Shown here in pieces: positions 36,774 through 45,465 of a stretch of 64,000 nt of DNA. Source of the DNA: Acetatifactor sp. (GTDB lineage Bacteria > Bacillota > Clostridia > Lachnospirales > Lachnospiraceae); the NCBI GenBank assembly GCA_024695935.1, contig JAILHH010000034.1, positions 29,732-93,731 of the forward strand. The letters are read 5' to 3'. Each line of letters starts with the position of its first letter. Positions within the stretch are counted from its first letter, which is position 1. The position numbers were made by a program, and so were the translations under genes. The notes beneath the pieces are model-generated. The model saw only the letters and a list, made by a program, of their open reading frames with translations. It made no database searches and had not been told where the DNA came from.

Positions 36774-37166
36774 CTAGATCATGCCCAATTTTTTTAACGC
36801 CTGTTCAAATCTGTCCTGATCGATAGGTTTTCCCGAATAGATCGTGCATCCCAGATCAAATGCCATCTTTACATTGGCCTCCTCGTTGAGAGCGGTTGTC
36901 ATGATGACTTTAGCAGCCTTCTCCTCGGGGATATTTCTCTCCTTTTCCAGATTTCTGATTCCGACAAGCGCCTGATATCCGTCCATAACGGGCATCATGA
37001 TATCCAGGCAAACCAGGTCGTAAGGCTTTTCCTCCTCCATTGCCAGCATGAAGGCGTCCACAGCCTCCATTCCGTCTACGGTGACATCGCAGTCTCCGTA
37101 TTTTGACAGAAAGCTTTTCATGGCCTTTCTTGTTACATAGTCATCTTCTGCCAGTAAAATTCTCAT
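36774..37166 (-). CDS. cheY: Chemotaxis response regulator, single receiver domain
   Basis: A stand-alone 130-residue receiver with the acidic pair E-D-D at residues 7-9, phosphoacceptor Asp55 (V-C-L-D-I-M-M-P), a T-T-A switch near 90 and Lys near 113 (S-G-K-P-I-D). Position between cheB and cheA identifies it as the CheY of this operon, which would act on the flagellar switch. ATG 37166; 11 nt after cheB. Confidence 0.92.
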   Translation of the reverse strand: MRILLAEDDYVTRKAMKSFLSKYGDCDVTVDGMEAVDAFMLAMEEEKPYDLVCLDIMMPVMDGYQALVGIRNLEKERNIPEEKAAKVIMTTALNEEANVKMAFDLGCTIYSGKPIDQDRFEQALKKLGMI

Positions 37167-37177
37167 AATCTCTTACC

Positions 37178-38218
37178 TCACATTCCATTAAGCAATAAAT
37201 ATGTTCGCTTTGCTACGTCCTGTAATTTTTCCTGATGCTCCACGGCACCAAGTTCATAAGCCACGCAGGGCATTCCGTAAACCACACATGTTGAAGCATC
37301 CTGACCAATGGTCTTTGCGCCCGCCTGTTTCATGGCAAGCAACCCCTTTGCGCCATCGCCGCCCATGCCTGTAAGTATTATTCCGACCGCCTTGTCTCCC
37401 GCAGCCTGTGCAACGGATTCAAACAGCACATCCACCGATGGACAATGACCGTTGACCTTCGGACTTTTTTTTATCATGACCTGATATCCGTCACCGACTT
37501 TTACAAGGCTCATGTGGGCATCTCCGCCGGGGGCTATCAAAACCCTGCCCGGCAGAACCTGATCACCGTTCCTGGCTTCCTTTACCTCCACCTCACAGGT
37601 CTTGTTTAATCTGTTTGCAAAACTTTCCGTAAATCCCGGAGGCATGTGCTGTACTATGACAACACCGGGTATATCGCTCTTAAACTGCTTCAGCACGGTG
37701 GATATGGCTTCCGTTCCTCCTGTTGAAGCGCCGATGGCCACCACCAGGTCGTTTCTCTTTTTTTCGGACAGCTTCGGAACTTGAGTCGACGCGGCTGCCT
37801 TGGCGGCCTGATTGGATACTCCGAGTTTTGCAACGCTTGCTACTCTTATCTTGTTCGGCAGATCCTTTTTCAAAAGCTGTTCAAGCTTTGGCCTGTCGGT
37901 CATGGCAGGCTTTGCGACAAAATCCACGGCTCCTGCATTAAGAGCATCAAACACTCTGTCGCTCAAAGAGCTTATCACTATGACCGGCATTGGATATTGC
38001 GGCATCAGTTTTCTCAGGAAATCTATGCCGTTCATCTTTGGAAGTTCGATGTCCAAAGTCATGACATCCGGCTTGTATTTGACTATTGCATCTCTGGCTT
38101 CATAGGGATCCACCGCAGTCGCCACAACTTCTATGTCCACATTCAGTTTTAATGCTTCGACTAAAAGTTTCTGGAATACCAGTGAATCTTCCACAACCAG
38201 TACTCTGATGGGTTTCAT
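37178..38218 (-). CDS. cheB: Protein-glutamate methylesterase CheB
   Basis: A 346-residue protein: N-terminal receiver with Asp56 (M-T-L-D-I-E-L-P), linker rich in Ala/Lys, and a C-terminal methylesterase with the catalytic Ser in G-A-S-T-G-G-T, His in V-Q-H-M-P-P-G-F-T and Asp in G-M-G-G-D-G-A. It removes methyl groups from, and deamidates, receptors when phosphorylated by CheA. ATG 38218, 4 nt after the cheR stop. Confidence 0.97.
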   Translation of the reverse strand: MKPIRVLVVEDSLVFQKLLVEALKLNVDIEVVATAVDPYEARDAIVKYKPDVMTLDIELPKMNGIDFLRKLMPQYPMPVIVISSLSDRVFDALNAGAVDFVAKPAMTDRPKLEQLLKKDLPNKIRVASVAKLGVSNQAAKAAASTQVPKLSEKKRNDLVVAIGASTGGTEAISTVLKQFKSDIPGVVIVQHMPPGFTESFANRLNKTCEVEVKEARNGDQVLPGRVLIAPGGDAHMSLVKVGDGYQVMIKKSPKVNGHCPSVDVLFESVAQAAGDKAVGIILTGMGGDGAKGLLAMKQAGAKTIGQDASTCVVYGMPCVAYELGAVEHQEKLQDVAKRTYLLLNGM

Positions 38219-38222
38219 TCCG

Positions 38223-39038
38223 TCACCTTCCTTGCTGTTTTTTGTAAATCGATGACCGGATCATCCTGAAAGGACAATCCTCTCTGTCTATGGTCTCTGT
38301 CTTTCCTATGAAAAGATATCCCCCATCCTCCATACCGTCGTAAATCTTTTTGATCAGTTTCTTTTTCGTCTCCACATCAAAATAGATCATTACGTTCCGC
38401 AGAAATACCACATGCATTTTTCTTTTAAATGGCAAAGGATTCATGAGATTAAACTCCCTGAAGATCACCTCGTCTTTCAAAAAATCCTTTACTTCATATT
38501 TTTCCGTTCCATCAATATGCCTGAAATAATATCTTTGAAAATGTTCCGGAAGTTCCTTTATCTGAGTCTCCGTGTATATGCCGCGGCCGGCCTTGTCCAG
38601 GACTTCTTTTGATATATCCGTGGCCAGAACCTTCGTGTCCCACCTGTCCTTTTCAAGTCCGAAAAACTCTGCCAATGTCATTGCCAGAGTGTATGGCTCC
38701 TCCCCGCTTGAACAGGCTGCGCTCCATATGCAAAGATCTCTGTTTATTGTCTCTTTCTTTTTTAATTCAGGCAGTACCACTTCCCTCAGATACTCAAAAT
38801 GCTCCGGCTCCCTCCAAAAGTACGTGTGATTCGTGGTGAGCAGATCCACCAGTTTTCCCTCCAGAGCACCTGTGATATCCATTTCCATGGCATTTATAAA
38901 TTCAGTGTATGTCTCGTATTTGCTGAGCCGCAAAAAATTTTCAAGCCGCCCCTTTACAATTTCCTTTTTGGCAGACATGTCAATTCCGTACTTTAATTTC
39001 AGCAGCTGGTAAATTCTTTTGAATTCCTCATCCGTCAT
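38223..39038 (-). CDS. cheR: Chemotaxis protein methyltransferase CheR
   Basis: A 271-residue SAM-dependent enzyme that methylates receptor glutamates. The N-terminal helical CheR domain has L-T-T-N-H-T-Y-F-W-R-E at about 66-76, and the SAM-binding core has W-S-A-A-C-S-S-G-E-E-P-Y-T. The later A-T-D-I-S and F-L-R-N-V-M-I-Y-F motifs are intact. It opposes CheB encoded next to it. ATG 39038. Confidence 0.97.
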   Translation of the reverse strand: MTDEEFKRIYQLLKLKYGIDMSAKKEIVKGRLENFLRLSKYETYTEFINAMEMDITGALEGKLVDLLTTNHTYFWREPEHFEYLREVVLPELKKKETINRDLCIWSAACSSGEEPYTLAMTLAEFFGLEKDRWDTKVLATDISKEVLDKAGRGIYTETQIKELPEHFQRYYFRHIDGTEKYEVKDFLKDEVIFREFNLMNPLPFKRKMHVVFLRNVMIYFDVETKKKLIKKIYDGMEDGGYLFIGKTETIDREDCPFRMIRSSIYKKQQGR

Positions 39039-39062
39039 AGAAAATCGTTCCTCTTTTTGCTG

Positions 39063-40124
39063 TTAACAAAGCTGTCTGTATATTTTTTTAAGTATGGAGA
39101 CAATGGCCGGATTATATTTCGTTCCGCTCTCATCGTCCATGATCTTAAGCGCTTCCTCCACGGAGTATATGTCACGATATACTCTCTTTTCAGTCATGGC
39201 ACAAAATCCGCTGATCACCGCCACAATCTGTGCGGCAAGAGGTATATCATTGCCTGCGATACCCGAAGGATAACCCGTACCGTCCCAGTTCTCATGATGG
39301 AAATTGGCTATCTCCATGGACATCTTTAAAAAGTCATTGGCTCCCCCTGTCTCCTGAATGTCTTTTAAGATCTTTGCCCCTATGAGAGTATGCGTCTTCA
39401 TGGTCTCATATTCTTCACCCACCAGGCTGTCACCCTTTTGAAGGATGCTCGTGGGAATGGCCATATTTCCAAGATCGCAAAGGGGTGCGGCAAGTTCTAT
39501 GGTGGAAATAAAACTGTCCGAAATAAGGGAGCCGAATTCATTCGACAATTGCATGGCCTCCGCCATGGTCTTACAGTTTTCGCCAACTCTCTCCATATTG
39601 GTTTCCGCGTATCTGGCGTTCTCCCTTGCCACTCTTCCGAGAGCGTAGAGGACATTCTTTTTCTCTGCCTCCATCTGGGACAGCTGCGCATTTACTGAAG
39701 TCTGAAGCTTCCTGTTCATCTCGGTAAGAGTCTTGCTGGTCTCTGAGAGTCTGAGGTGCAGTCTTACTCTTGCCTTTACGACTTCGGGGATAAAGGGCTT
39801 TGTGACATAATCCTCGCCACCCATGGCAAAGCCCTTTACTATATCCTCTGCCTCATCAAAGGCGGATATAAATATAATGGGAATATCCTTTGTCTTTACA
39901 TCCTGTTTTAATTTTGCGCAGACCTCATATCCGTCCATTACCGGCATTGCAACATCCAGGATCACCAGTTCCAGAGGACATCTGTCCGCTATTTTTAAAG
40001 CCTGTTCACCGTTTTCCGCAAGTATGGGCATATATCCCATGCTGTTAATGATGTCTCGCAGCACAAAACGGTTGGCTTCCACATCATCCACTATAAGTAT
40101 TCTGGCTACTTCTTTTGTCTCCAT
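39063..40124 (-). CDS. Response regulator with degenerate HD-GYP-type output domain
   Basis: A 353-residue protein. The receiver (residues 1-125) has D-D at 13-14, acceptor Asp57 and V-T-K-P. A coiled linker leads to an HD-GYP-like domain: H-T-L-I-G-A-K-I-L, H-H-E-N-W-D-G-T-G-Y-P are intact, but the HD motif is C-D-L-G-N instead of H-D-I-G-K, and the later D-x-x-D-A-L is S-G-F-C-A-M. These metal-ligand losses suggest it no longer hydrolyses c-di-GMP and may instead bind it or act as a scaffold. It lies between the PAS kinase gene (2 nt) and cheR (24 nt). Confidence 0.85.
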   Translation of the reverse strand: METKEVARILIVDDVEANRFVLRDIINSMGYMPILAENGEQALKIADRCPLELVILDVAMPVMDGYEVCAKLKQDVKTKDIPIIFISAFDEAEDIVKGFAMGGEDYVTKPFIPEVVKARVRLHLRLSETSKTLTEMNRKLQTSVNAQLSQMEAEKKNVLYALGRVARENARYAETNMERVGENCKTMAEAMQLSNEFGSLISDSFISTIELAAPLCDLGNMAIPTSILQKGDSLVGEEYETMKTHTLIGAKILKDIQETGGANDFLKMSMEIANFHHENWDGTGYPSGIAGNDIPLAAQIVAVISGFCAMTEKRVYRDIYSVEEALKIMDDESGTKYNPAIVSILKKIYRQLC

Positions 40125-40126
40125 GC

Positions 40127-41563
40127 CTATTTCACCTCCGGGATATTTAGGAGCCTCTTAAGTTCTTCATGTCCTGCCACGGAAGCGTCATAATCTTCCT
40201 TTTGAACGGCCATCTTTAACTTTAATCCTGCCATCTTTATATCCTTCGGCGCATTTTCCGTCAGATGCTTTATGGCATCCGCAAAGTTTTCGGCCTTCTC
40301 CCAATTATCCATTTCTATGCAGAGAATAAGCTTGGACATCTCTTTTTTAATTGTTTCCGTATTTTCCGGACTCCCGAATGCGTTCTGAGCTCTTTCCTCC
40401 TCGCCCATCATATTGCGAAGGTTTCTGATAGTGGCCTCCACATCAGCCTGTGAGGTGACCACATCCGGCTCGTCTTTTTTAAGACCGACCCATATATGAA
40501 ATGAGAAAACAGACCCCTCACCCTTGGTGCTTTCAACGGAAATATCACCATCCATGAGCCGGCATAATTGCCTGCAGATATTTAAACCTAACCCCGTGCC
40601 TCCGTACTGTCTTGTAATGGAGGCGTCAACCTGTGAAAAACTCTTAAATAACTTCGAAATATCGGCTTCATCAATTCCGATACCTGTATCAATAACAAAA
40701 AAGAACAGCTCCACCTGTCTGTTGTACTGAGCGGTCTTTGCGACCTGTACCATGATCTTGCCCGTGTGGGTAAACTTGGTGGCGTTAGAAATAAGATTAT
40801 TGAGGATCTGGGCGATCCTTAATTCATCTCCTATGACAGTCTCCGGCACATCCGGAGACACATTCATAAAGAAATCCAGCCCCTTTTCCGTAATCTTATG
40901 AATATGATTGGATTTGATGTAATCCAAGGTTTCCCTGATGTTGAATTCCCTGGGTTCAAGGACGACTTTTCCGGCTTCCAGTTTGGAGAAATCCAGCACA
41001 TTTCCGATGATGCTTGTCATATCGGCACAGCCTCTCTCCACCAGCCTGATGAGCCTTAATTTATCAACGTCGTTCTCCCTTTCGCCCAACTCCCTGATGT
41101 TTCCCAAAATACCGTTGACCGGTGTCTTCAATTCATGGGTAATATTGGATACGAACTCCGATTTTACCTTTAGTGCTTCCTCCGCTTCCTGCCTGGTCTG
41201 CTGGATCTTTTTTTCCAAAAGATCCTTTTCGGATGTATCTTCCACATAACAAATATAGCACGGACCTTCCTCCGTACTTGATTCAACCACCTTGACCACA
41301 GTCTGAAAACAAGTTCTGTTTCCTCTGTAAGCCATTGTTTTTTTCGAGTCTCCGGTCAAAATATCTGACATATCCGGAGCATTCAAGCCATCCTGTTTAA
41401 CGGAGGGAAAAACCGTGGCAATGGACGTGCCCACCAGACCGTCTTTGTAGTCCAGTTTTTCCTCGGCCGTCCTGTTTGCGTAGAAGACAGTACCCTGAAG
41501 ATCCAACAGCAATATCATTTCCAGGGTGCTCTCCAGTATCGGCGAAGCCTCAAAGAATCGCAT
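40127..41563 (-). CDS. PAS-domain sensor histidine kinase heading the chemotaxis operon
   Basis: A 478-residue soluble kinase from ATG 41563 (GGTGG upstream; the longer reading to 41608 lacks a site). It has an N-terminal PAS fold (about 10-120), HisKA with T-H-E-L-K-T-P near 148-154, an HATPase with D-T-G-I-G-I and G-G-T-G-L-G-L-N near 300-330, and a C-terminal helical stretch of about 80 residues that may be Hpt-like without a clear acceptor His. No TM segment. Its stop abuts the response regulator gene, which is the probable cognate partner. Confidence 0.86.
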   Translation of the reverse strand: MRFFEASPILESTLEMILLLDLQGTVFYANRTAEEKLDYKDGLVGTSIATVFPSVKQDGLNAPDMSDILTGDSKKTMAYRGNRTCFQTVVKVVESSTEEGPCYICYVEDTSEKDLLEKKIQQTRQEAEEALKVKSEFVSNITHELKTPVNGILGNIRELGERENDVDKLRLIRLVERGCADMTSIIGNVLDFSKLEAGKVVLEPREFNIRETLDYIKSNHIHKITEKGLDFFMNVSPDVPETVIGDELRIAQILNNLISNATKFTHTGKIMVQVAKTAQYNRQVELFFFVIDTGIGIDEADISKLFKSFSQVDASITRQYGGTGLGLNICRQLCRLMDGDISVESTKGEGSVFSFHIWVGLKKDEPDVVTSQADVEATIRNLRNMMGEEERAQNAFGSPENTETIKKEMSKLILCIEMDNWEKAENFADAIKHLTENAPKDIKMAGLKLKMAVQKEDYDASVAGHEELKRLLNIPEVK

Positions 41564-41593
41564 ATTGTATCCACCCAATAAATTTAATTGAAA

Positions 41594-41666
41594 ACACAGA
41601 TGAAACACGCTTGGCAGGTTTCACCCATGACAAACAGCCGCTTGGCTCGTTGCTATAACAAAAAAA
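41594..41666. repeat. Short dispersed intergenic repeat, copy B
   Basis: On the plus strand it starts ACACAGATGAAACACGCTTGG and ends GGCTCGTTGCTATAACAAAA. CGCTTGG occurs twice, bracketing an internal insertion relative to the copies at 1584 and 49768. It lies within the leader of the che operon. Confidence 0.45.
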
Positions 41667-41692
41667 CGATATTTGGTACTTACTTACTGAAT

Positions 41693-41721
41693 ATTATATT
41701 AAAGATTACTTGGTTTTTCAA
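41693..41721 (-). promoter_or_regulatory. Sigma-A type promoter of the chemotaxis operon
   Basis: On the minus strand TTGAAA (41721-41716), a 17-nt spacer and TATAAT (41698-41693). The resulting leader of about 120 nt contains repeat copy B. It precedes the PAS kinase gene. Confidence 0.8.
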
Positions 41722-41791
41722 GCAAATTGTCGCAAAAATAAGCTCATATTCCATAAATTTCTATAATTCGTTCATTTTTGAACAAATAAAA

Positions 41792-41857
41792 AGCACATAT
41801 TTAAAATCATCCTTCAAATGTTTGACAAAATTCGAAGATAAGACTTAAATATGTGCT
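41792..41857 (-). terminator. Long inverted repeat, probable terminator of cinA
   Basis: AGCACATATTTAA and TTAAATATGTGCT (13 bp, perfect) are separated by 40 nt that can pair internally (CTTC/GAAG). The minus strand then reads TTTTTATTTGTTC. It lies 29 nt past cinA. Confidence 0.65.
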
Positions 41858-41886
41858 ATGTTTTCGATATATTTTTGCTTTTTTAG

Positions 41887-43155
41887 TTAATCAGGCTGAC
41901 CGAAGGTAACCTTGCTAAAGTACTCCAGGATGCACCTTCTGCAGAGTACAAGAGCTGCACTTGTCGCTGATTCTCTGATCTTTGCGCGGTTTCCGGAGAA
42001 ATTGTATTTTTCCACGGTGGTCTTTCCCTTTACGCTGCAGGCTATATAGACAAGCCCTACGGGTTTCGACTCGGTTCCGCCGTCAGGTCCGGCGATGCCT
42101 GTGATACCAATGCAGACATCGGCTTTTGATGTGGTCTCTAAGCCCTTTACCATCTCTGTCGCAGTCTCCTTGCTGACAGCTCCGTGCTTTTGAAGCGTGG
42201 ACTTTTTAACTCCAAGGTTCTTTCTCTTTGCCTTGTTTGAATAGGTCACATATCCGACCTTAAGGACCTCACTGGCACCGGGAACGTTTATGAGTCTCGC
42301 AGATACCATACCTCCGGTGCAGGATTCCGCACAGGAGATCGTCAGATCGTTAGCTTCCAAGAGCTCCACCACGGCTCTCTCCATGGTGACGTCTTCATCC
42401 GTTGTATATACATTGTTTCCGAAGCGTTCCTTCAGTTCCTTTACAATGGGCTTTATCAGTTTTTTGCAGGCCTTATCGTTTTCCTCGCTTGCAGTAACTC
42501 TGATATGCACCTCCCCGGTCTTTGCATAGGTTGCAATGGTGGGATTGGTCTGAGTATCTATCAGATCCTTTACCTTTGTCTCGGCAAGGCTCTCCGAGAT
42601 TCCGCAGAGTTTTACCGTCTGGGAAACTATGACCGAAGGTGTAAGAGTATTTAAATAGGGAGCAATGCTCTCATTGAACATGGCTGTAAGTTCAATGGGA
42701 GGCCCGGGCAACAGGATCACCTTTACGTTTTCCTTTTCGATTATGATCCCGGGAGCAGTTCCGTTGTTGTTTTTCACAACAATTCCGCCGACGGGTACCA
42801 TGGCTTGTTTCCAGTTATTATCCGTAAGAGTCAGGTTCTTTTTTACAAAATATTCTCTGATGTCTTCCTTTACGCTCTCATCAGATACCATGTCAACGCC
42901 CAGTACCTTGCAGGCAACTTCCTTTGTGAGATCATCCTCAGTGGGTCCGAGGCCACCGCTTAAGATCACCACATCCGACCTGTCTATCGCAGTCTTAATG
43001 ACCCCTGTAAGTCTCTCCTCATTATCTCCCACAACGGATTGATAATAGCAGGAAAGTCCAAGCCCCGCACATTTTTCGGCTAGAAAAGCTGCATTTGTGT
43101 TTACGATATTTCCAAGTAAAATTTCTGTTCCGACGCAGATTATCTCAACTGTCAT
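41887..43155 (-). CDS. cinA: CinA family protein (MoaB-like domain plus nicotinamide-nucleotide amidase domain)
   Basis: A 422-residue two-domain protein. The N-terminal MoCF-biosynthesis domain has G-T-E-I-L-L-G and S-G-G-L-G-P-T-x-D-D, and the C-terminal CinA domain has A-E-S-C-T-G-G and G-I-T-G-I-A-G-P-D-G-G-T. It hydrolyses ADP-ribose-type compounds or deamidates NMN in pyridine-nucleotide recycling, and is competence-linked in some Firmicutes. ATG 43155, 25 nt after pgsA. It typically precedes recA; here the two are separated by 16 kb. Confidence 0.93.
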   Translation of the reverse strand: MTVEIICVGTEILLGNIVNTNAAFLAEKCAGLGLSCYYQSVVGDNEERLTGVIKTAIDRSDVVILSGGLGPTEDDLTKEVACKVLGVDMVSDESVKEDIREYFVKKNLTLTDNNWKQAMVPVGGIVVKNNNGTAPGIIIEKENVKVILLPGPPIELTAMFNESIAPYLNTLTPSVIVSQTVKLCGISESLAETKVKDLIDTQTNPTIATYAKTGEVHIRVTASEENDKACKKLIKPIVKELKERFGNNVYTTDEDVTMERAVVELLEANDLTISCAESCTGGMVSARLINVPGASEVLKVGYVTYSNKAKRKNLGVKKSTLQKHGAVSKETATEMVKGLETTSKADVCIGITGIAGPDGGTESKPVGLVYIACSVKGKTTVEKYNFSGNRAKIRESATSAALVLCRRCILEYFSKVTFGQPD

Positions 43156-43180
43156 ATTTCACTCTCTTTCGTTAACCCGA

Positions 43181-43756
43181 TTATTTAGTATCCTTCATTA
43201 CATCTCTGTTCTTATAAAGATAATCTACCAGAGATACCACTGTAAGAACAAGTGCGATATACATGATCACATCCGTAAGTATTGAAAACCAACCGTACAT
43301 TGCGGAAAGTCCGGAGATCATCATACATACCATCACCATCTGGAATGTGGTCTTGAATTTTCCCCAATAACTTGCGGCAATCACCACACCGTTATCCGAT
43401 GCGATAAGTCTGAATCCGCTTATGATGAATTCTCTTGCGATGATGATTATGACCACCCATGCAGGGATCCTGTCCATCTCTATGAGGGCGATAAGGGCTG
43501 AGCAGACCAAAAGTTTGTCTGCAAGGGGATCCATGAATTTTCCGAAATTGGTGACCAGGTTATATTTTCTGGCGATCTTTCCGTCTGCCAGATCTGTCAG
43601 GCTCGCAACAATAAAGATTCCGAGAGCGATCATATCTGTCACGAAGGTCTCAGTGCCAAATAAGCCTGCGTTCCCTCCCAGCAGCAAAATGACAAAAGGC
43701 AATATCAGAATAACTCTCATAATCGTAAGTTTATTGGGCAAGTTCATTTTACTCAT
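43181..43756 (-). CDS. pgsA: CDP-diacylglycerol--glycerol-3-phosphate 3-phosphatidyltransferase
   Basis: Integral membrane enzyme for the committed step to phosphatidylglycerol. It has 191 residues with about five hydrophobic helices and the CDP-alcohol phosphotransferase motif D-G-x2-A-R-x8-G-x3-D-x3-D (D-G-K-I-A-R then G-K-F-M-D-P-L-A-D). The N-terminal L-P-N-K-L-T-I-M-R is typical. The ATG at 43756 overlaps the rimO end by 8 nt, a normal Firmicutes linkage. Confidence 0.95.
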   Translation of the reverse strand: MSKMNLPNKLTIMRVILILPFVILLLGGNAGLFGTETFVTDMIALGIFIVASLTDLADGKIARKYNLVTNFGKFMDPLADKLLVCSALIALIEMDRIPAWVVIIIIAREFIISGFRLIASDNGVVIAASYWGKFKTTFQMVMVCMMISGLSAMYGWFSILTDVIMYIALVLTVVSLVDYLYKNRDVMKDTK

Positions 43757-45104
43757 GTTCTATTTCTCCTATCAAATCATATTCATTGGAATCTGTGACT
43801 TTAACCTTCACAAAATCTCCGCTCATAAGGCTTGCTGATGTATTGATGAATAAAAATCCGTCAACACCCGGGGCATCCTTGTAAGTTCTTGCCACATAGG
43901 TGTCCTCATCCGCTACCTTTCCCTCCACCATTACGGTCAGGACTTTTCCGATCATATCTTCCGCTTTTTCAAAAGCGATCTCCTGCTGAAGTTCCATGAT
44001 CTCGTCCCTTCGCTTTGTCTTCACATCCTCATCGACCTGATCGGGATATGAAGCTGCGGGAGTATCCTCTTCTCTGGAATATGTAAATACTCCCAGCCTG
44101 TCAAATTCCATTTCATTTACGAATCTGTACAGACTCTCAAAATCCTCCCGGGTTTCTCCGGGGAATCCGCTTATAAGGGTAGTCCTTAATGCAATATCGG
44201 GAATCCGCTCACGGATGTGTGTTATGCGCTCCCTCAGTTCCTTTTCATTTGTCATACGGCCCATTTTCTTTAGGATTCTGTCGGAAGAATGCTGAATGGG
44301 CATGTCGATATAATGGCAGACCTTCTTTTCCGTGGCGATCACATCGATAAGATCCTCCGTGATCTCCTCCGGATAGCAATACAGGAGTCTGATCCAGTAA
44401 ATACCGCTTATCTTTGCAAGACGCCTTATCAATTCCGGTAATTTCTTTTCGCCGTAAATGTCTTTACCGTAAAGAGTGCATTCCTGGGCGACTAAGATCA
44501 GTTCCCTGACTCCGTATTCTGCAAGTTTTTCTGCCTGCGCCACTAAATCCTCCATGGGAACGGAGCGGAAATTACCTCGCACATAGGGAATGACACAATA
44601 TGTACATCTCTTGTTGCAGCCTTCGGCGATCTTTAAATATGCATAATGTCCGCCGGTCGTCAAAAGTCTGTCCGTACTTGCATAAGGCGGTGTGGCAAGA
44701 TCCTTAAAATACTTTCTCTCTTCCTCAGAGACCTTTGCTTTTTTATCCAGTCTGTCAAGGCAGTCTTCCAACGCCTTTAATATTTCATCAATGGCAGCTA
44801 TGCCGATGATGGCATCTATCTCGGGTATCTCTTTTAATATTTCATCCTTGTATCTTTGTGCAAGGCATCCTGCTGCGATCAGGCATTTTAAGCTGCCTGT
44901 TTCCTTTAGGGCTCCAAGCTCGATCAGAGTATTTATACTCTCCTCCTTGGCATCGCCGATAAAACAACAGGTGTTTACCACGATAACATCCGCTTCGTTT
45001 TCATCATCGGTAAAGTCAAAACCTTTTTTTGACAATGTGCCCAACATCATTTCCGTATCCACCAGGTTTTTGTCGCAGCCCAGTGAGACAAACATTATTT
45101 TCAT
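43749..45104 (-). CDS. rimO: Ribosomal protein S12 methylthiotransferase RimO
   Basis: Radical-SAM enzyme that adds a methylthio group to Asp of S12. It has 451 residues from ATG 45104, preceded by GGAGGA (a TTG four codons upstream is rejected). The UPF0004 domain carries Cys residues in S-L-G-C-D-K-N, N-T-C-C-F and G-C-L-A-Q-R. The radical-SAM loop is C-N-K-R-C-T-Y-C, and a TRAM domain ends the protein. S-L-G-C-D-K-N-L-V-D favours RimO over MiaB. Confidence 0.95.
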   Translation of the reverse strand: MKIMFVSLGCDKNLVDTEMMLGTLSKKGFDFTDDENEADVIVVNTCCFIGDAKEESINTLIELGALKETGSLKCLIAAGCLAQRYKDEILKEIPEIDAIIGIAAIDEILKALEDCLDRLDKKAKVSEEERKYFKDLATPPYASTDRLLTTGGHYAYLKIAEGCNKRCTYCVIPYVRGNFRSVPMEDLVAQAEKLAEYGVRELILVAQECTLYGKDIYGEKKLPELIRRLAKISGIYWIRLLYCYPEEITEDLIDVIATEKKVCHYIDMPIQHSSDRILKKMGRMTNEKELRERITHIRERIPDIALRTTLISGFPGETREDFESLYRFVNEMEFDRLGVFTYSREEDTPAASYPDQVDEDVKTKRRDEIMELQQEIAFEKAEDMIGKVLTVMVEGKVADEDTYVARTYKDAPGVDGFLFINTSASLMSGDFVKVKVTDSNEYDLIGEIEHE

Positions 45105-45192
45105 GATGTCCTCCAAAATCCGTCGACCCTTATCCCGTTTTCCCGCCTACAGACGCTACGGACATAAACGGATCTTCAGTCGCTCAAAATTA

Positions 45193-45223
45193 AAGGCAGC
45201 CGTTTTTATAATGGCCGCCTTTT
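45193..45223 (-). terminator. Intrinsic terminator after rpoZ
   Basis: AAAGGCaGCC pairs with GGCcGCCTTT around an 11-nt loop, with a T-rich tail (TTTAATTTTG) on the minus strand. It separates yicC-gmk-rpoZ from rimO. The remaining 45117-45190 gap shows no other feature. Confidence 0.7.
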
Positions 45224-45228
45224 GTCAA

Positions 45229-45465
45229 TTATTCTTCTTCATCGCCCAGAATCTTGAGTTTTCCTTCGTTAAGCTCCTCAACTGCAACTGAGAGAGGCTT
45301 CTTGCCTGTGCCTTCTACCATAGGTGCGTCACCTGCGATGATCTGTCTTGCTCTCTTTGATGTAGCCATTACGATTGAATATCTGCTGTTAACAACGGGA
45401 GTTTCTCCGGGTTCAACCTCGCTGTTTACTACTTTCATTAAATCTGAATATGATGGATGTAACAT
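45229..45465 (-). CDS. rpoZ: RNA polymerase omega subunit
   Basis: A 78-residue omega subunit. It has P-S-Y-S-D-L-M near the start and the conserved S-R-Y-S-I-V-M-A-T-S-K-R-A-R-Q-I block at 27-42, which wraps the beta-prime C-terminus. The ATG at 45465 overlaps the gmk stop as TAATG, with its AAAGGAG inside the gmk end, so expression is coupled to gmk. Confidence 0.95.
   Translation of the reverse strand: MLHPSYSDLMKVVNSEVEPGETPVVNSRYSIVMATSKRARQIIAGDAPMVEGTGKKPLSVAVEELNEGKLKILGDEEE

Noticed and set aside
41564..41690. Riboswitch (c-di-GMP type) in the chemotaxis operon leader
   Set aside because: The conserved GEMM cores are not visible; the leader is explained by the dispersed repeat copy.
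44692..45291. Plus-strand frame of 199 codons opposite rimO
   Set aside because: Covers rimO and the rpoZ terminator; no homology-like motif or ribosome site.
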